Source: Glycine soja (Eukaryota; Streptophyta; Magnoliopsida; Fabales; Fabaceae). Taken from it: DNA of 64,000 nt. The stretch covers positions 4,106,718 to 4,170,717 of the forward strand of contig NC_041004.1 in NCBI RefSeq assembly GCF_004193775.1, read 5' to 3'. Shown here one piece after another: positions 21,371 to 33,034 of this stretch. Numbering within the stretch: the stretch's first letter is position 1; each line of letters opens with the position of its first letter. The notes under the pieces were generated by a model, which was not told where the DNA came from, ran no database searches, and was given only the letters and a program-made list of their open reading frames with translations. The position numbers and the translations under genes were made by a program.

Positions 21371-22601
21371 ACAATAATATTAATAATAAGTGTTGTAGTA
21401 TGTTATTCTCGCTAATCCTTTTTAATTTTTGAATTTGTGAAAGAATTTTATTTCTATTTATATATCGTTTTTAAAGTTCAAAATAACTTTAATAATTCTT
21501 TAATATATTTATGCCCTTAGTTTTCAGTTAATAATTAATTAATATATATATGTATTTATTGAGAAGTAAAAATGAAATAAAAGGCTGAAATAGGATATCT
21601 CATAACTATGATATTAAAATTAAGTTACATTTTTTAATTTCTACAAGATGGATAAAAAGAATGGAGAAAGTAGTTGTCAATGGCAAGACCCATTCATGAA
21701 AGCGGAGCTGGAATCGGGATATTTATTTTACAAATATGCTACTTTGTAAGACTATGTTTTTGTAAAATGATAAATGAAGGATGGTGGCTTAGAATGTTCG
21801 CGTTTGTATGGTCATTCACGAATTTAAATTAACCTACATCAATCCAAATAATCTTGGTAGAATAATTTTTATATTTGAATCAGATTTAAATTAAACTCAT
21901 TAAATTTTAGGTTGCATCATAGATTTTAATATCTAAATTCATTGGTTTGGTCCCCTTAACCCATTTGTATTTAATTGTTATTATTATATAGAATAAATAA
22001 TATATAATATATTTATTTTTATTTTTATATAATATCTAATGTTTTTTTTAAAAATCCATTGTTTCATTCTGTTTTCTTCTTTTTTCATTAACTTCTCACA
22101 AAAAATTACAATTTTACTCACAAAATTTAGGGTTCAACTCCCATCTTGACATCTTTGTGCGCTGAGTCGCACACCTCGCATTTCTATACAAGTAATGTTT
22201 TTAGTATTTTAATTAATAAAAAGTTTAGTTCATACAAATATTGAATTTTAAAAAGTAACATTTAAATATTTTGATTTGTCGAATCAATCCAAATTATTTA
22301 CAAATAGATTGATTCTAGTTAAATTTTATTTAAAAAAAAATCGATTAAAATCAATCATTCAAATATAATTAAATTAGATCACGAATTTGATTAAATCCAA
22401 TCTAAACCAACCCACATACACCTCTACTTCTATGATGACTGATTGCATTTTTAAAACAAAATTATCTTGTATTTTAAAAGTGGATTTGTGCAGGGAAGGT
22501 TTTGTGTTTAAATAGCCTTCCTTTTTATTTTAACACCAATTTGAAGAAAGAGAATTTTTACGAATTATCTTTTGTCAAATCTGCCTAGAGTACGTGCATC
22601 A

Positions 22602-22669
<68 letters not shown>

Positions 22670-22870
22670 TGCTGCAACAATCACATATTTAATTTTAACA
22701 TCAATTTGAAGAAAAATATGTTGTATGAATTCTTTTTTGTCAAATCTGCACGAATTGTGATTATGTCAAAACCTATTTGATATTTTTAATTAATACTTCC
22801 TTTTACAAGTCTAACCACACTGTTAAGTTATCAATCATAAATATGAAAAGCTTTGATCCTATTAGACAAA
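21371..22870. repeat. Repeat unit 3, right part, with (TA)n at 22606-22666
   Basis: This matches about 4085-5690 of unit 1 in order, including the MITE-like block and the imperfect repeats. A TA microsatellite interrupts it next to the sequence homologous to CTCATATATATAAGTGCTGC in unit 1. There is no gene. Confidence 0.75.
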
Positions 22871-23635
22871 ATGTACGGTATTTACTTATTTGAGGTAATA
22901 AAATCAATCTACACAAAAGTTATATTATTTAATTTTGAAGATATTATTTACAATTACCAACTTTTTTACATGTAAATATGACATCAAGAATTGAAGAATA
23001 ATAACAAAAATTAACCAAAAAATAAGAGTCGTGAACAAAGAAATAAGAGAAAAGAAAAGCAATCGTGAAATATACATTGTGCTTAAAAGAATTCATTCTT
23101 TGTGATATACAAAGTACTTGTGAGAGATTAAAACTTTATTGTAAATTCACTCTTTGACTGATATAGAAAGTCTCTAATTTTATATCAAACTTTTTGTTTG
23201 TACAAACCCAAGGTGGCTTACTAACAAATAATACTTAGGTAATGTTAGATTCAAGAGGAGTTTAAGGATTATGTCAGTAATGATCTTGAAAAGGCTTATA
23301 AGCCAAAAATGAAAAGAAAAAATATTTGTTATAGTGGAACCCTTTACTAGTTGGTGAAGGAAAACTAGACGTGGCTTAAGTTATATGAATTAATATAAAC
23401 TGAAGTATTGTTACTGCTTTTCTTTAAGCCATCAAAGTATTTCAAAGTCAATTATTGATACACAAAGTTTTTACTAAAAAAATAAGTTTTATACATCATT
23501 GGACGACAATCCAATTTTTGTTAGCGAGGGCTTTTATAAAAATCTTCCATTTTAAAAGGTTTTATATTTTGATTAACACACCATTTTATCTCATTTCTAG
23601 TGTGATATATTGTATTTCAAGAAAATACAATAAGA
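22871..23635. other. Intergenic, nothing recognised
   Basis: AT-rich, with no coding, RNA or transposon-end signal that I can support. Confidence 0.6.
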
Positions 23636-24090
23636 TCATTAGAAACTCTTAATGTAAAACTAATTGAAATATTTTATAAAAAATATTATTCTTCAATAAG
23701 AAAAAAATAATAAATAAATAAATAAATTATTTTGTAAAATTAACTTTACATCATCATTAATAACTTTATGAATGATGGATCATTCATATATTAAAAATAT
23801 AAGTGAAAAGACATAATTAATATTCCATTAAAAAGTCAAAATGACAAAGTATTAAGTTTTTCTTTTCTTCTTTCAAAATCCATTTTATATTTTTTAATTA
23901 ATATTTATTTTAAAAATTATTGATAACTCATGTTTAGTGCCTATAGTATTGTTCTCTTTTCAGTTCATTAAAATTTAAATACTTTTCCACTTTATTTAGC
24001 TTGACATTTCATTAATTCTTGCATTTTTTATATGTTTAATAATGGTAATTACCAATGTTTGTCATTTCAATAAATTATTTCCACTGAATA
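23636..24090. repeat. Repeat unit 4 (short fragment of unit 1)
   Basis: AAGATCATTAGAAACTCTTA and following sequence matches 2935-4085 of unit 1 with internal deletions, ending in the AATTATTTCCACTGAATAAT block. No gene remains. Confidence 0.75.
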
Positions 24091-26369
24091 ATAATAATAA
24101 TAACTAGTTTGTAACCCGTGCATATGCACTGTTTATAATTTTTTTCAGCTGTGTGTTAATTTGTTTTGCAAAACAAAATAAAATGAAAACTAATGTGAAA
24201 ATTAAAAAAATAAAACATTGATAATATGTTTACATAGCAGAACAAATTGTTCATAAAAGAAAGAAAGATAAAAACTATTATCAAGAAGTACAAAAGGAAA
24301 AAAGTGCATCAAATAAAACTGAGTATATGAATCAACATTTTCTTGAAAATCATATTTGCTAAAGTGAACAATAGTGACAATACTGGGAGCCCCTACTTGT
24401 TCAAGTGTCAAAATCAGTTCTATTTAACATTGAAACAGACACACACTAAAGTCAAACACAAAAGAAACACCATAAAAATGTTCCAAGCAGCAAAAAGAAG
24501 TAAAGCTTGAAATAAGAAAAAGAAAGGGTGATGGATGAAACATACACGGAGGCAAATTCAGGAGGAGTGATAAGAGAAGGTTCTGGAAAAGCATAAGGAT
24601 ATCCGTATATATTTGAAGAACTATTTAATTAGTTCTGAAATTCTCAAGTTCAAGTAAATTTTTATGAAATTATATTCTATAAAATGAACTTCTGCAAGAT
24701 TAAGGATTGATGAGGAGAACTTAGTTGCTTTTAATTTTCACGCTAAAAGCCTTTATGTTGCTTTTATTTTTTTTTTGACAACTTAGTTGCCAAAGTCGTT
24801 GTTATTGTAGCCTATTAAAAAAACAAAACAAAAAAAAATAGACCAATTTAAAGAAAAATCCAAGCCAAAATTTTAAAAATAGGATGAAGATGGAAGTCTT
24901 TAGCACAAAAGAAATCAATTTTGTAGTGGAGTATAGATTTATTACGAGATAAAACATGATTACCCAACCCATCTTCAAAGCCAAATCAAACTGGTAAAAA
25001 TAAAAAATAAAATGAAGATGAGAAGAGAAGCAAAAACAGAAAATGCTACGACACTTCTAGAACCCTGTGGCTTAATTTGTGCAAAGAAAAAATAAAGAGG
25101 GAGGAAAAATCTCAAGGTGACAAGAAATAAAGACAACAAGGCAAGCCACCGATAGAAAACAAAGCAACATAACATGTTAGGTATCACAAAACCAAGTCAA
25201 AGCTGAAGGACTATAAAATGGTCAAAAGCCCGGCAAAATCCACCAACACAAGTTAAACATCGACACTAGATCAGAGGTGAACAATGGATTGTATATAGTT
25301 TAATCATTTGGTTCTTTGTGTATTAGTATGTTGCTTCTAAAGAGTAAAAGATGTAAGAGTACCAGTAAAGATCAAAGCTAAAGAGGTATAAAATGACAAA
25401 AAAAGGCAGGAAATTTGTCACATGTGAATCTCCTAGCTATGAGCACACCAGCAATTTTGGTATCCTTTAGTTTTATAGAAGTCATAATAATAATAATATA
25501 TTATAATCATATCGCACGTCCAGTTGTAGATGCAATTGGTTTTGTATGTTTGTGTTTTAAATTATTTAAAATATATATCTTGTTATATTTTGAATAAATT
25601 GAGGTTGATTAAGTAAAATAATAATTTTTATACCTGTAATTTATCGTTGAGTGAGTTGATTAGTTTTAAATGGATTTAATTTATCAAATATATCATAATT
25701 TAATTTTTAATTTGCAAGTAATTAATTTACAAAATAGTGAATTATGGTGTCTAATATATCAGCAACAACTAATGTAATAATTTTTTTAAAAAAATATTTG
25801 TTTTTAAAAGAACTGGGAAGAAACAGAGTTGTAACCTTAAGTCAGCGCATTTAAAACCTTAGTTCTTATAGAAAAAATAATATAAAATAATTTTTAAGGT
25901 AAAAAAAACCCCAAAAAACAAAGGAAAAACAAGAAATTAAACATAAAAGAGGAGAAGACTGAGGGAGGCAAAGATGGAAAAAGAAAAAATTGAGAGACAA
26001 AATATTATGTGATTGGAAGTTTAAAGTACAGTGGAAGGAAAAATATGAAAGAAATAACTATAAATAATAATAAAATGTAATCTTTTGAAAATATAAATGT
26101 TGGGTAGATAAATGGAAGCAGCAACTGTTTAATATTGTTTAATACGAAAAAAATAATACAATTTTTGATTAAAAAAGTATTAGACAAATTGAAAATAAGT
26201 AAAGTTAAAAGGATAAAATTAATATCAATTTATTTTTTCTTTTACCTTTTATAATTTTTCATATTTTTATATTAAATAAATATTTTTTTAGCACAACATC
26301 TATTTTCAATGGGATAAAAAATATTTATTTCATATATTCAAATAAAAAATTATTTTGTAAGGACGATTG
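24091..26369. other. Gene-poor stretch with a duplicated exon-containing block
   Basis: Positions 24298-24595 duplicate 31308-31600 in the same orientation, including part of the minus-strand exon described at 31557 (codons EPSLITPPEFAS before a GTGTATG donor). Elsewhere there are two related AT-rich blocks around 25200 and 25375 (CAAAGCTGAAGGACTATAAAATG / CAAAGCTAAAGAGGTATAAAATG). No intact gene is seen. Confidence 0.6.
24298..24595. repeat. Duplicate of 31308-31600
   Basis: Near-collinear copy of about 295 bp, beginning GTGCATCAAATAAAACTGAG and ending GAGAAGGTTCT. The splice donor of the embedded exon is conserved but the exon itself is truncated and altered here. Confidence 0.85.
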
Positions 26370-26485
26370 TTGAGCTGTTATATATAATTATCGTCTATTT
26401 TTTTTCCTAAAGGTATTTGCTATTTAATTTAATGTTTCGCCTTTTTGTTTCTTAGAGGAGTGATAACAGCTAGAAGTGATATAGA
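26370..26485 (+). repeat. Inverted copy of 28468-28580
   Basis: About 110 bp around GGTATTTGCTATTTAATTTA and TAACAGCTAGAAGT is the reverse complement of the later block. The later copy keeps a good minus-strand splice acceptor, TTTCTTACAG before GAGTGATAACAGC; here the acceptor reads TTTCTTAGAG. Confidence 0.8.
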
Positions 26486-27572
26486 TTGATAAATTGAGGT
26501 ATCAAGATGTCTTATCAAAGGGGTCTCATCAGCCACCGCAAAGACAGATACTACAGATTCAGACTGCGAATTTAGAAGCTGACCTGATCTTAGATAGTGA
26601 AGTGATATATATTATAAATATTTAATTAAAATCATTATGAATGGAATCTATTTTATTAGTTAGGTAGTTAAAATTTAAATGCTTAAGAATAAATTTACAT
26701 AAAAATGTATAACATATTATAAATTATAATCTTATAAGTAATTACATATAAAATAATTATATATTCATAGTACTCGAAGATAATCAAGGAGTTTAATGAG
26801 CTAAAAATATGTATTCAATTAATTAGATTATTGATAATGGAGCACTCAACCTAAACTACTACACAAAAACTTTGGTATGGAGGTAAACTGTGACAAAGAT
26901 CAAAGCCAAACTTCTTTCTAAGCCAAATGATTATTTGAACAATGCCCTTATTTAGGGACATGATTGTTTGCTCCTTCCTCCCTTTTTTTCTTCAAAGACA
27001 GCCTTAGCAATTGTAAAGTTGAGCTGATTTATTGAGGACAGAAGCCTAGTCCACATTCTATCAGTAATTACCATTTTGTTTTGTCCCTCAGTGATTCTCT
27101 GCATAACAAAGCAACCAACATAATGCTTCTAAATTCTATAGTTTTCTACTCAAAATTACAACTTCATTCACCCAATCATAAGCTTGAAAACTAACTTTGA
27201 ATTGAAAAGTTTAAATCCACTACATTGTTAACAAATGAATCATCTCTATGCTGCAGAATATTTCTACAAAAGGATTCAATGTGTATGTTAGTATAATTTT
27301 TTTACATTATTAACTGAAAAACCATCTTTAAAATAATATTAAAATAATTATTATATAAATCAATAAATTTTATTTAAAATTTGCGATACCAATATAAAAA
27401 ATTTATAACATTGTATATCATTTTTTCTTTATTAAATGGTCAGATATTTATGGTATAAAGGGTGATAATTAGTTTTGTTTATACTTCTTTAACTCCATTT
27501 CTTTTTTTTTTTGTTAAAAAATTTGTTCTCTTTTTCAATAAGATGACTATTTATTTGGTGAAAAGTGTTTAT

Positions 27573-27632
<60 letters not shown>

Positions 27633-28170
27633 GCCTGAAATAATTAGTGTATCACAGCATCCAACAAAACTAAACATTGTTAAATTTATTTTTGTAATTA
27701 ATTATCAAAATATGTTACAAAAATGTTTAAAAACACAAGTTTTCATAAGAATTTCCAATTTATTTGATAGTAAAGTGTCTTGATTTGAGTTTTTTATGTT
27801 TAATCCTGAGGTCAAATGAACAGAATTTCTTTCACAGTACAATAAGATGTAGTCTAGGAAGATAATATAAAGCGGGTTAGATTGTTGAAAGAGAGAGAAA
27901 TAAAGAAAGAGATAAGATGTAATATTAGGGATTTATGGCAAAAAATGAAAAACATTTACATCTGTCAAGAAACACAAAATTGAGTATGAATAACTGTGAA
28001 GAAGGAATCAACTTCTGTTCTGTTATGCTTCTGAAACGCAAAGCAGTTTTTTTCAAAGAGTAGGTATGCACCTATTGCCTGTAATACCATATAAGAAGTT
28101 TAATTATGGGGCAGAAAAAGACAAAACATGTGACCCTTTTCGTAATTTGAAAGGAAATTCTAGCATGAAA
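26486..28170. other. Mostly non-coding, with (AAT)n at 27574-27633
   Basis: This holds a trinucleotide microsatellite of about 60 bp and one exon-shaped 27-nt block (described at 27072). The rest is AT-rich and unassigned. Confidence 0.6.
27072..27098 (-). pseudogene. Possible 9-codon exon (RITEGQNKM)
   Basis: On the minus strand TTATGCAG is followed by nine codons and a GTAATT donor, with a length divisible by three. It could be an exon of the same broken gene as the blocks at 28227-31679. It is too short to be sure. Confidence 0.3.
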
Positions 28171-28226
28171 AAACACATCAAAATACAGCAAAGTAGAAAA
28201 AGAGTACGGTAAGTGGTAAAACATAC

Positions 28227-28253
28227 CAGGAGCAGCAGCAGGGGTTTCAGACA
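28227..28253 (-). pseudogene. Possible 27-nt exon
   Basis: A T-rich tract and GCAG acceptor precede, and GTATGT follows, a 27-nt block that can read SETPAAAP. The length is a multiple of three. It is tentatively part of the same broken minus-strand gene. Confidence 0.3.
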
Positions 28254-28467
28254 CTGCAAAAAAAAAAAAGGAATACAGTTGCTGACCTAAAACAAAACAA
28301 AGGGAGAAGGCTGATGTGTGAAAATTAAGACCAATATCCAAAATCAAATGTACACATACACATAAAAATTCAGGGCACCCCATGTACCACCATTAGTAGA
28401 CTGTGATGTTTAAAAAAAATAAGACAAATAAAAATAATGATGAATCCTGTTATTAATAATTATTATT

Positions 28468-28580
28468 TCAGTATATATTACTTCTAGCTGTTATCACTCC
28501 TGTAAGAAACAAAAAGGTGAAACATTAAATTAAATAGCAAATACCTTCAGGAAAAAAAAACATAGACAATAATTCTAGGA
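28468..28580 (-). repeat. Inverted copy of 26370-26485
   Basis: This has a minus-strand polypyrimidine tract and TTTCTTACAG acceptor followed by GGAGTGATAACAGCTAGAAG, consistent with the start of an exon. The two copies in opposite orientation bracket about 2 kb. Confidence 0.75.
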
Positions 28581-29189
28581 AATGATGGCAAATCAGAAAA
28601 CTGATCCTTCACAATTCAGTTATAATAATCACTTTTCAATTGGAAAGGAAAACACATTAAGCTTGGTTATTTGGCACAGTCAGAGACAAAAAAAATTCTT
28701 TCGTCTCTACCCCTTGTCTCTCACTATCCCTTTGTGTGTGAGATATTAAGATCGAAGGGACCATAAGCTGCAAGGTTGAATGTGATTATACTATTCTTAT
28801 GATCCATCATAAAGGGAAAATTTTATTCCATATGCAGTGAAAAGTTAAATATCCATGAAACCCCATATAAACTGCATCCAAATGAATTGCAGAAATGAAA
28901 TCAGTATGCAAACAAAATTCCTCAAAAGCACTGGTTCTATGATCAGTAATAAACACAAGTAAAACCAACTTTCCAAAATCAAAACTTGAAAGAAAAACCA
29001 ACTGAAATGCTCCCTATCAAACTTGGTAGAGAAGAATACTTATTCACATATAATAATCTCCCTTATCATTTCATTCATCCAGTATGCGTTCTGCCCAAAT
29101 TCAGTTCTTTTATTTTTCACATTTAACATGGGGCTTATTCTGTAATAATCTATTTTAGTTTGATTTAGTCATTTATATTGAAAATAAAC

Positions 29190-29246
29190 CTGAATAGCAG
29201 ATATACTGATGGCCCCATCCATAACTCCAGGACGAATTCCTAGACC
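29190..29246 (-). pseudogene. Exon-shaped block (19 codons)
   Basis: Bounded by TTTGGTTTCAG and GTTTATTT on the minus strand, the 57 nt read GLGIRPGVMDGAISISAIQ in phase 0. The acceptor boundary coincides with the edge of the tandem 720-bp repeat that follows on the plus strand, so a duplication breakpoint lies at an exon edge. The protein was not recognised. Confidence 0.5.
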
Positions 29247-29248
29247 CT

Positions 29249-30450
29249 GAAACCAAATGACAATACAGATTCACAAATGTAACTTGCAAGTGATGTTCCA
29301 CACAAAGATTAAAATTTCCCAAATGATAAAAGTACAAAATACCAGATCAAATATGAAATTTGACAAATATGATTATGAAATTATATCTTCAAATTCAGAA
29401 AACAAACCAAGCTCAGCACTCCACCCTGTCCTAGAGAAGAACAAAATAATCAACACCTCTGAATTAAACAATAGTTTTAAGGCCAGACCAAAGCAGCCAA
29501 GCCATCTGGCCATGCAATTCCACCTGCAAGTTAACACCATCAAAACAACACACAATTATAAGTTTATAACCCAAGAAAAATTGCAAATCATAGATCAAAA
29601 GTAACAAAAACAACAACAAAAAAAGGCTTATTGAAGCGCCTGTATATGGAGAGTGGAGACTTGAGTACTAGGGAGAAGGAACAATAAGAGGGTAAATCAA
29701 ATCCAGCTTTCTATTGAATTCTCTAAGACACCCCCTTTTTTTTTCCTCAGTCTCCCAATTATACTACAATACAAAAGCCAGAGTTGAAACCTCAGCCAGT
29801 CAGCATCTGCACAATGATGCTTCTTTCTTTTTTCTTTCTTTTCATCCAAATCCATAATAAAACTCTACTACTGTCCTCCTGAGCCTTGAGAATCATCCTT
29901 AGCAAGAGTTTGCTGATGTTGTTGTTGCTGATGCTGATGATGTTGTTGTTGTTGATGCACTCTACCAGGAAACCAAATGACAATACAGATTTATAGATGT
30001 AACTTGCGAGTGATGTTCCACACAAAGATTAAAATTTCCCAGATGATAAAAGTACTAAATATCAGATCCAATATGAAATTTGACAAATATGATTATAAAA
30101 CTATATCTTCAAATTCACAAAACAAACCGATCTCAGCACTCCACCCTGTTTTAGAGAAGAAAAAATAATTAACACACCTCTGAATTAAACAATAGTTTTA
30201 AGACCAGATCAAAGCAGCCAAGCCATCTGGCCATGCAATTCCACCTGCAAGTTAACACCATCAAAACAACACACAATTATAAGTTTATAACCCAAGAAAA
30301 ATTGCAAATCGCATATCAAAAGTAACAAAAACCACAACAAAAAAGGGCTTATTGAAGCGCCTGTATATGGAGACTTGAGTACTGGGGAGAAGGAACAATA
30401 AGGGGGTAAACCAAATCCAGCTTTCTATTGAATTCTCTGAGACACCTTTT
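29249..30450. repeat. Tandem repeat of about 720 bp (1.65 copies); third copy at 33035-34033
   Basis: Copy 1 is 29249-29969 and copy 2 is 29970-30450 (truncated). The junction is at CACTCTACCAGG / AAACCAAATGACAATACAG. The third copy is 33035-33360 plus 33785-34033, split by a solo LTR. Each unit begins AAACCAAATGACAATACAG. Units 1 and 3 include a CAACAACAAC-rich minus-strand block (described at 29877). The open frames at 29257 and 29977 on the plus strand lie within this repeat and have no recognised motif. Confidence 0.88.
29877..29968 (-). pseudogene. Gln/His-rich terminal exon fragment
   Basis: The minus strand reads PGRVHQQQQQHHQHQQQQ and continues to a stop after GSGGQ (TAG). The paralogue at about 33295-33355 reads PGRMHQQQQQHQQTPAKDDS then stop. 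The sequence upstream of the codons is the repeat junction rather than a splice acceptor, so in copy 1 the fragment is detached from the rest of its gene. It fits the C-terminus of a small plant coiled-coil protein, possibly the same one as the exons at 30586-30855. Confidence 0.5.
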
Positions 30451-30585
30451 TTATATGCATGATAAAAAAAGAAAAAAGAAAAAACCTACCTTTGGATCAC
30501 TGTTGAAGTAACAGAAAGGAATTAAATACTAAGTACCATATTCACCCAAAAAAATAGTAAGCATTATTATCCATGTTAACTATAC

Positions 30586-30648
30586 CTGTGGTGTGCTCCC
30601 ATCATCAATTCCCTCATATTTGCTTAGACACTCTTGCAATCGAAGAAT
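30586..30648 (-). pseudogene. Coiled-coil gene exon (21 codons)
   Basis: TCTTGCAG acceptor, then ILRLQECLSKYEGIDDGSTPQ in phase 0, then a GTATAG donor. It follows directly, in frame and in order, the exon at 30774-30855. Together they encode the conserved N-terminal coiled coil of a plant protein that I tentatively associate with the FRIGIDA-interacting FIP1-like family (from memory, low certainty). No continuation of the coiled coil is seen downstream, so this is a gene fragment. Confidence 0.6.
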
Positions 30649-30773
30649 CTGCAAGACCAAATATTGATGGAGAACTAATTAAATGAAATATAATTAGTGG
30701 AATGTCTACACTATAAGTATCATTTATAAGTTATATAATAAACAGTAAATGAGTGCTTCAAATCTTTGTATAC

Positions 30774-30855
30774 CTCTTCACTCAAAAAATGAAGATTTTC
30801 ACGCTGATATTGCAGCAAAGCCATTTGCTGATCAGAGAGCCTACCATCATAGTAC
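30774..30855 (-). pseudogene. Coiled-coil gene exon (27 codons)
   Basis: A GCAATAG acceptor is followed by one base and then 27 codons beginning YYDGRLSDQQMALLQYQREN, ending at GAAGAG with a GTATAC donor. The exon is intact and in frame with the next one, 125 bp away on the minus strand. Its own upstream exon is not recognisable. Confidence 0.6.
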
Positions 30856-31307
30856 CTATTGCATCAAAGATTTTTCTTCACAATCAAAGAACCCACAGTT
30901 TGATTTTGTGTTACTGGCATAATATAATCTTATAAATGGCATGCATAAAGGTAGACCATGATGCATTCAGAAATACTATATATATATATATATAGTAATA
31001 GATACTTCGATCATTTTGAAGAAATTTTATGCATATTGGCAAACAGAATTGAAGCTTGATCTTCAAAAAACTCACAAAAGACCCAAATATCTTTGATCCC
31101 CTGCAAATGTAAACATATTGAGTATACTCAAATTCAGTGCTTAAGAACAACTTAGTTCAAATAATATTTTATAAGAAAAATTAGAGCACAACAATGTATA
31201 AGTTAAGTACCCTTTTTCTTTTCAATTATTTAGGTAACCACAAATCATAATCCACTCACTGCCCTAAAAAAGAAAAAAAAACTCAAAAAGGATTATGAGT
31301 AATATAA

Positions 31308-31600
31308 ATAGTGCATCAAATAAAACTGAGTATATGAATCAACATTTTCTTGAAAATCATATTTCCTAAAGGGAACAATAGTGACAACACTGGGAGCCCC
31401 TACCTGTTCCAGTGTCAAAATCGGTTCTATTTAACATTGAAACAGACACACACACAAAAGTCAAACACAAAAGAAACACCATAAAAAATGTTCCCGACAG
31501 CAAAAAAAGTGAAGCTTGAAATAAGAAAAAGAAAGGGTGATGAATGAAACATACACGGAGACAAATTTAGGAGGAGTGATGAGAGAGGGTTCTCGGTACT
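31308..31600. repeat. Duplicate of 24298-24595
   Basis: The more complete copy. A minus-strand frame through about 31330-31425 reads VGAPSVVTIVPFRKYDFQEN and onward, and is also open in the other copy (with V-I, P-H and R-S changes). This suggests a second exon or a remnant of one. Confidence 0.75.
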
Positions 31601-31679
31601 TTTCCTTGAGTATTCCCCCAATCACATCAGAATCAGCCACCCATTTGCCATAAAAAAGAACCACCGATGCCAAATCCAT
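31557..31679 (-). pseudogene. First-exon-like block (41 codons), unrecognised gene
   Basis: ATG at 31679 opens 41 codons, MDLASVVLFYGKWVADSDVI to TPPKFVS, in phase 0 before a GTGTATG donor. Part of the exon and its donor recur at 24562-24595. The FYGKW segment faintly resembles the N-terminus of MuDR-type transposases, but I cannot assign it. Possible downstream exons are at about 31425-31330 and 31100-31060 (GIKDIWVFCEFFE after TTTGCAG). Confidence 0.45.
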
Positions 31680-31804
31680 TAAAAAAATACAATGGGGTTA
31701 AATTAAATTAATGGAGGGACAAAAATCCACATGCAAAAAAGGAGAGCACAAAGCATACTTCATCGAACAAAAAGAGCTTCAACACCTATTAGTTGGTGAG
31801 AATC

Positions 31805-32480
31805 TCACAGAACAAAGGGTAACAGGGGATCAAAACCTCGACCAAAAACACACAAAAAGGAAAACATAACATGCATCAGAACAAAAAGAAAACATGCATG
31901 AGAAGAACTTGAAACAAAAAAAACCTCACAGCTTGAAATGGAGAAGCAAGCAAAGAGGAAAAAATGACTTTTTGATTTCCAACGCCAAAATGAAATCAAC
32001 CAAAATTCCACAGCATAAGAAGTGAAACACAACCATCCATGAACTATTACCTTGACTTCTCATAACAAACTGAAGAATGCAATAAACAAAAGCAAACACC
32101 TGTGACAACACAAAAAAACAAAAAACTAACATGCATTTAAGAAACAATACATCAAAACAAAAAAAAGCTCACAGCTTGAAATGGAGAAGCAAGCAAAGAG
32201 GAAAAAAGGACTTTTTGGTTTCCAACTCCAAAATGAAATGAACCAAAATGCCATAGCATAAGAAGCGAAACACAACCATCCATGAACTATTACCTTGACT
32301 TCTTGTAACAAACTGAAGAACGCAACAAACAAAAGCAAACACCTGTCACAACAAAAAAAACCAAAAACTAACATGCACGTAAGAAACAATACATGAAAAC
32401 AGCACCCAAAACAAAGGCAAACCTCATATGCATCTGAAAAAATGAAGAACACAAACATCAATAACAGGAATTCAAAAGTT
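31805..32480. repeat. Tandem repeats of about 250-300 bp (two copies)
   Basis: Around 31920-32110 and 32165-32345 the words CTCACAGCTTGAAATGGAGA, AAGCAAGCAAAGAGGAAAAA, CACAACCATCCATGAACTAT and TACCTTGACTTCT recur in the same order. A related, looser repeat, ACATGCATGTAAGAAA, continues to about 32700. It is non-coding; the origin is unknown. Confidence 0.8.
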
Positions 32481-33034
32481 ACACATTTATAAGCATTTAT
32501 AAAATATCAGGAAGTCAAAAGTTACACATTTAAAATCAAAGTTACACATTTATAAAAAAAAAAATGCAACAGCAAAGCCACCATTAACATGCATGTAAGA
32601 AAGGATGCATGAAAACAACACTGAAAGAGAAGCCAAAAAAATGAAAAACTAACATGCATGTAAGAAATCATACACAAAAACAGCACCGAAAGAGAAGACA
32701 AACTTAGAAACTGGAGCATGAGAGAAAATATGGAAGCGAATTAAAATGAAAATATGTACAAAGTGTCGTAAATTACACACGTAACAACCTAAAGAAGCAA
32801 ACGATAACAGCTGCACAATCTGGAAAATCAGACACACGTATGAAGCTGGGGAATCGGAAATGAAAGGGCTATAAGACCAAAAAACCAACGAAATAGACAG
32901 CTGCCACTGCCTCAGGCACATGCATTTTAGAAATTTCCATATACCATAAGACCAAAAAACCAAGAAAATGGACAGTTGTCGCAGTCTCAGGCATGGGTAT
33001 TCTAGGAATTTCCATATGCTTCTCTTTTAGTAAC
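32481..33034. other. Non-coding sequence with a short direct repeat
   Basis: It contains repeats of AACTAACATGCATGTAAGAAA and of ACCATAAGACCAAAAAACCAA (about 32870 and 32942). No gene is visible. Confidence 0.6.

Noticed and set aside
24110..24150. TAACCCGTGCATATGCACTG resembling a transposon terminus
   Set aside because: A single short match to a remembered plant repeat end, with no partner terminus or target duplication found.
29257..29604. 115-codon plus-strand frame and its 29977 and 33702 relatives
   Set aside because: It lies in the 720-bp repeat, is not kept in length between copies, and the real coding signal in this repeat is on the other strand.
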